A stretch of DNA of 12,800 nucleotides from Candidatus Uhrbacteria bacterium RIFCSPLOWO2_02_FULL_49_11 (GTDB lineage: Bacteria > Patescibacteriota > Patescibacteriia > 2-02-FULL-49-11). Location: assembly GCA_001791465.1 (NCBI GenBank), contig MGER01000067.1, forward strand, positions 1 to 12,800. The letters are read 5' to 3'. Positions within the stretch are counted from its first letter, which is position 1. Each line of letters begins with the position of its first letter. A program made the position numbers and the translations under genes. Of this stretch, positions 12,762 through 12,800 are shown piece after piece. The notes beneath the pieces were generated by a model. The model was not told the origin of the DNA. It was given only the letters and a program-made list of their open reading frames with translations, and searched no databases.

Positions 12762-12800
12762 AGCGAAATTCCTTGTCGGGTGAGTTCCGACGTGCACGAA

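Larger units (their letters stand above)
9567..12800 (+). rRNA. rrl: 23S ribosomal RNA, 5' two-thirds (to about E. coli position 1965), with three insertions
   Basis: Universal 23S blocks occur in order. GGTGGATGCC at 9589 marks a mature start near 9567. Next come GGCGATGAAGGACGT (about 9611), TAGCGGCGAGCGAA (about 9815), GTACCGTGAGGGAA (about 10170), the GTPase-centre region with GTAACAGCTCACT (about 10836), GTTAATATTCC (about 11138), CCGCAAACCGACACAGGTGG (about 11327) and GCGAAATTCCTTGTCGGG before the right edge. The gene runs off the window. Exon sequence is interrupted by a palindromic repeat in helix 68 (11571-11737) and by two group I introns (11783-12514 and 12529-12761). The region 9850-9960 is longer than in E. 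coli and contains a perfect GCAA-loop hairpin (9871-9894). No 16S or tRNA gene lies in the 500 bases upstream, so this 23S gene is unlinked from 16S on its 5' side. Spliced exons restore helix 69 with compensatory base changes, which suggests a functional gene. Confidence 0.97.

Noticed and set aside
1-12800. tRNA genes, replication origin, CRISPR-Cas or defence genes
   Set aside because: No cloverleaf, DnaA-box cluster, repeat array or recognisable defence protein was seen anywhere in the window.

Overview
The window looks like the chromosome of a Candidate Phyla Radiation bacterium (Patescibacteria, probably Parcubacteria-like). The evidence is a surface protein with DxDGDGxxD calcium-binding repeats, a compact rpsO-pnp pair, AT-rich palindromic intergenic repeats, and a 23S rRNA gene with no 16S or tRNA upstream that carries group I introns. 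No species can be named from sequence alone.

Layout. Bases 1-1048 hold the 3' end of a secreted or surface calcium-binding repeat protein. Bases about 1143-2573 hold an insertion sequence with a DDE(35) integrase-type transposase on the minus strand. Bases 2713-5560 hold rpsO (ribosomal protein S15, with a C-terminal tail) and pnp (polynucleotide phosphorylase), separated by a terminator and a structured palindromic repeat. Bases 5645-9033 hold a two-gene operon: an HD-domain phosphohydrolase, then a gene that originally encoded one 562-residue protein with an N-terminal winged-helix DNA-binding domain, a helical linker and a C-terminal PEP-synthase-type phosphohistidine domain. That gene is broken by a 1096-bp IS4/IS701-like element (7326-8421) with perfect 17-bp inverted ends and a 6-bp target duplication. 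Removing the element and one target copy restores the frame exactly.

Bases 9034-9566 are a non-coding leader with a strong promoter, a 17-codon ORF, and an attenuator-like pair of mutually exclusive hairpins ending in a terminator. From about 9567 to the right edge lies the 23S rRNA gene, up to about E. coli position 1965. It is interrupted three times: by a palindromic repeat in helix 68, by a 732-nt group I intron after U1917 with a LAGLIDADG endonuclease gene in its P6 loop, and, only 14 exon bases later, by a 233-nt group I intron after U1931 that appears to end in A rather than the usual G.

How the parts relate. rpsO and pnp are the classic translation and RNA-decay pair. The HD enzyme and the winged-helix/phosphohistidine protein look like a phosphate-responsive regulatory pair, now probably disabled by the transposon. 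The 23S gene has become a platform for selfish RNA elements that must be spliced or tolerated. The most interesting items are the phosphohistidine transcription-factor architecture, the tandem introns around a 14-nt exon, the palindromic repeat shared by 23S helix 68 and the rpsO-pnp spacer, and the possible attenuator upstream of 23S.
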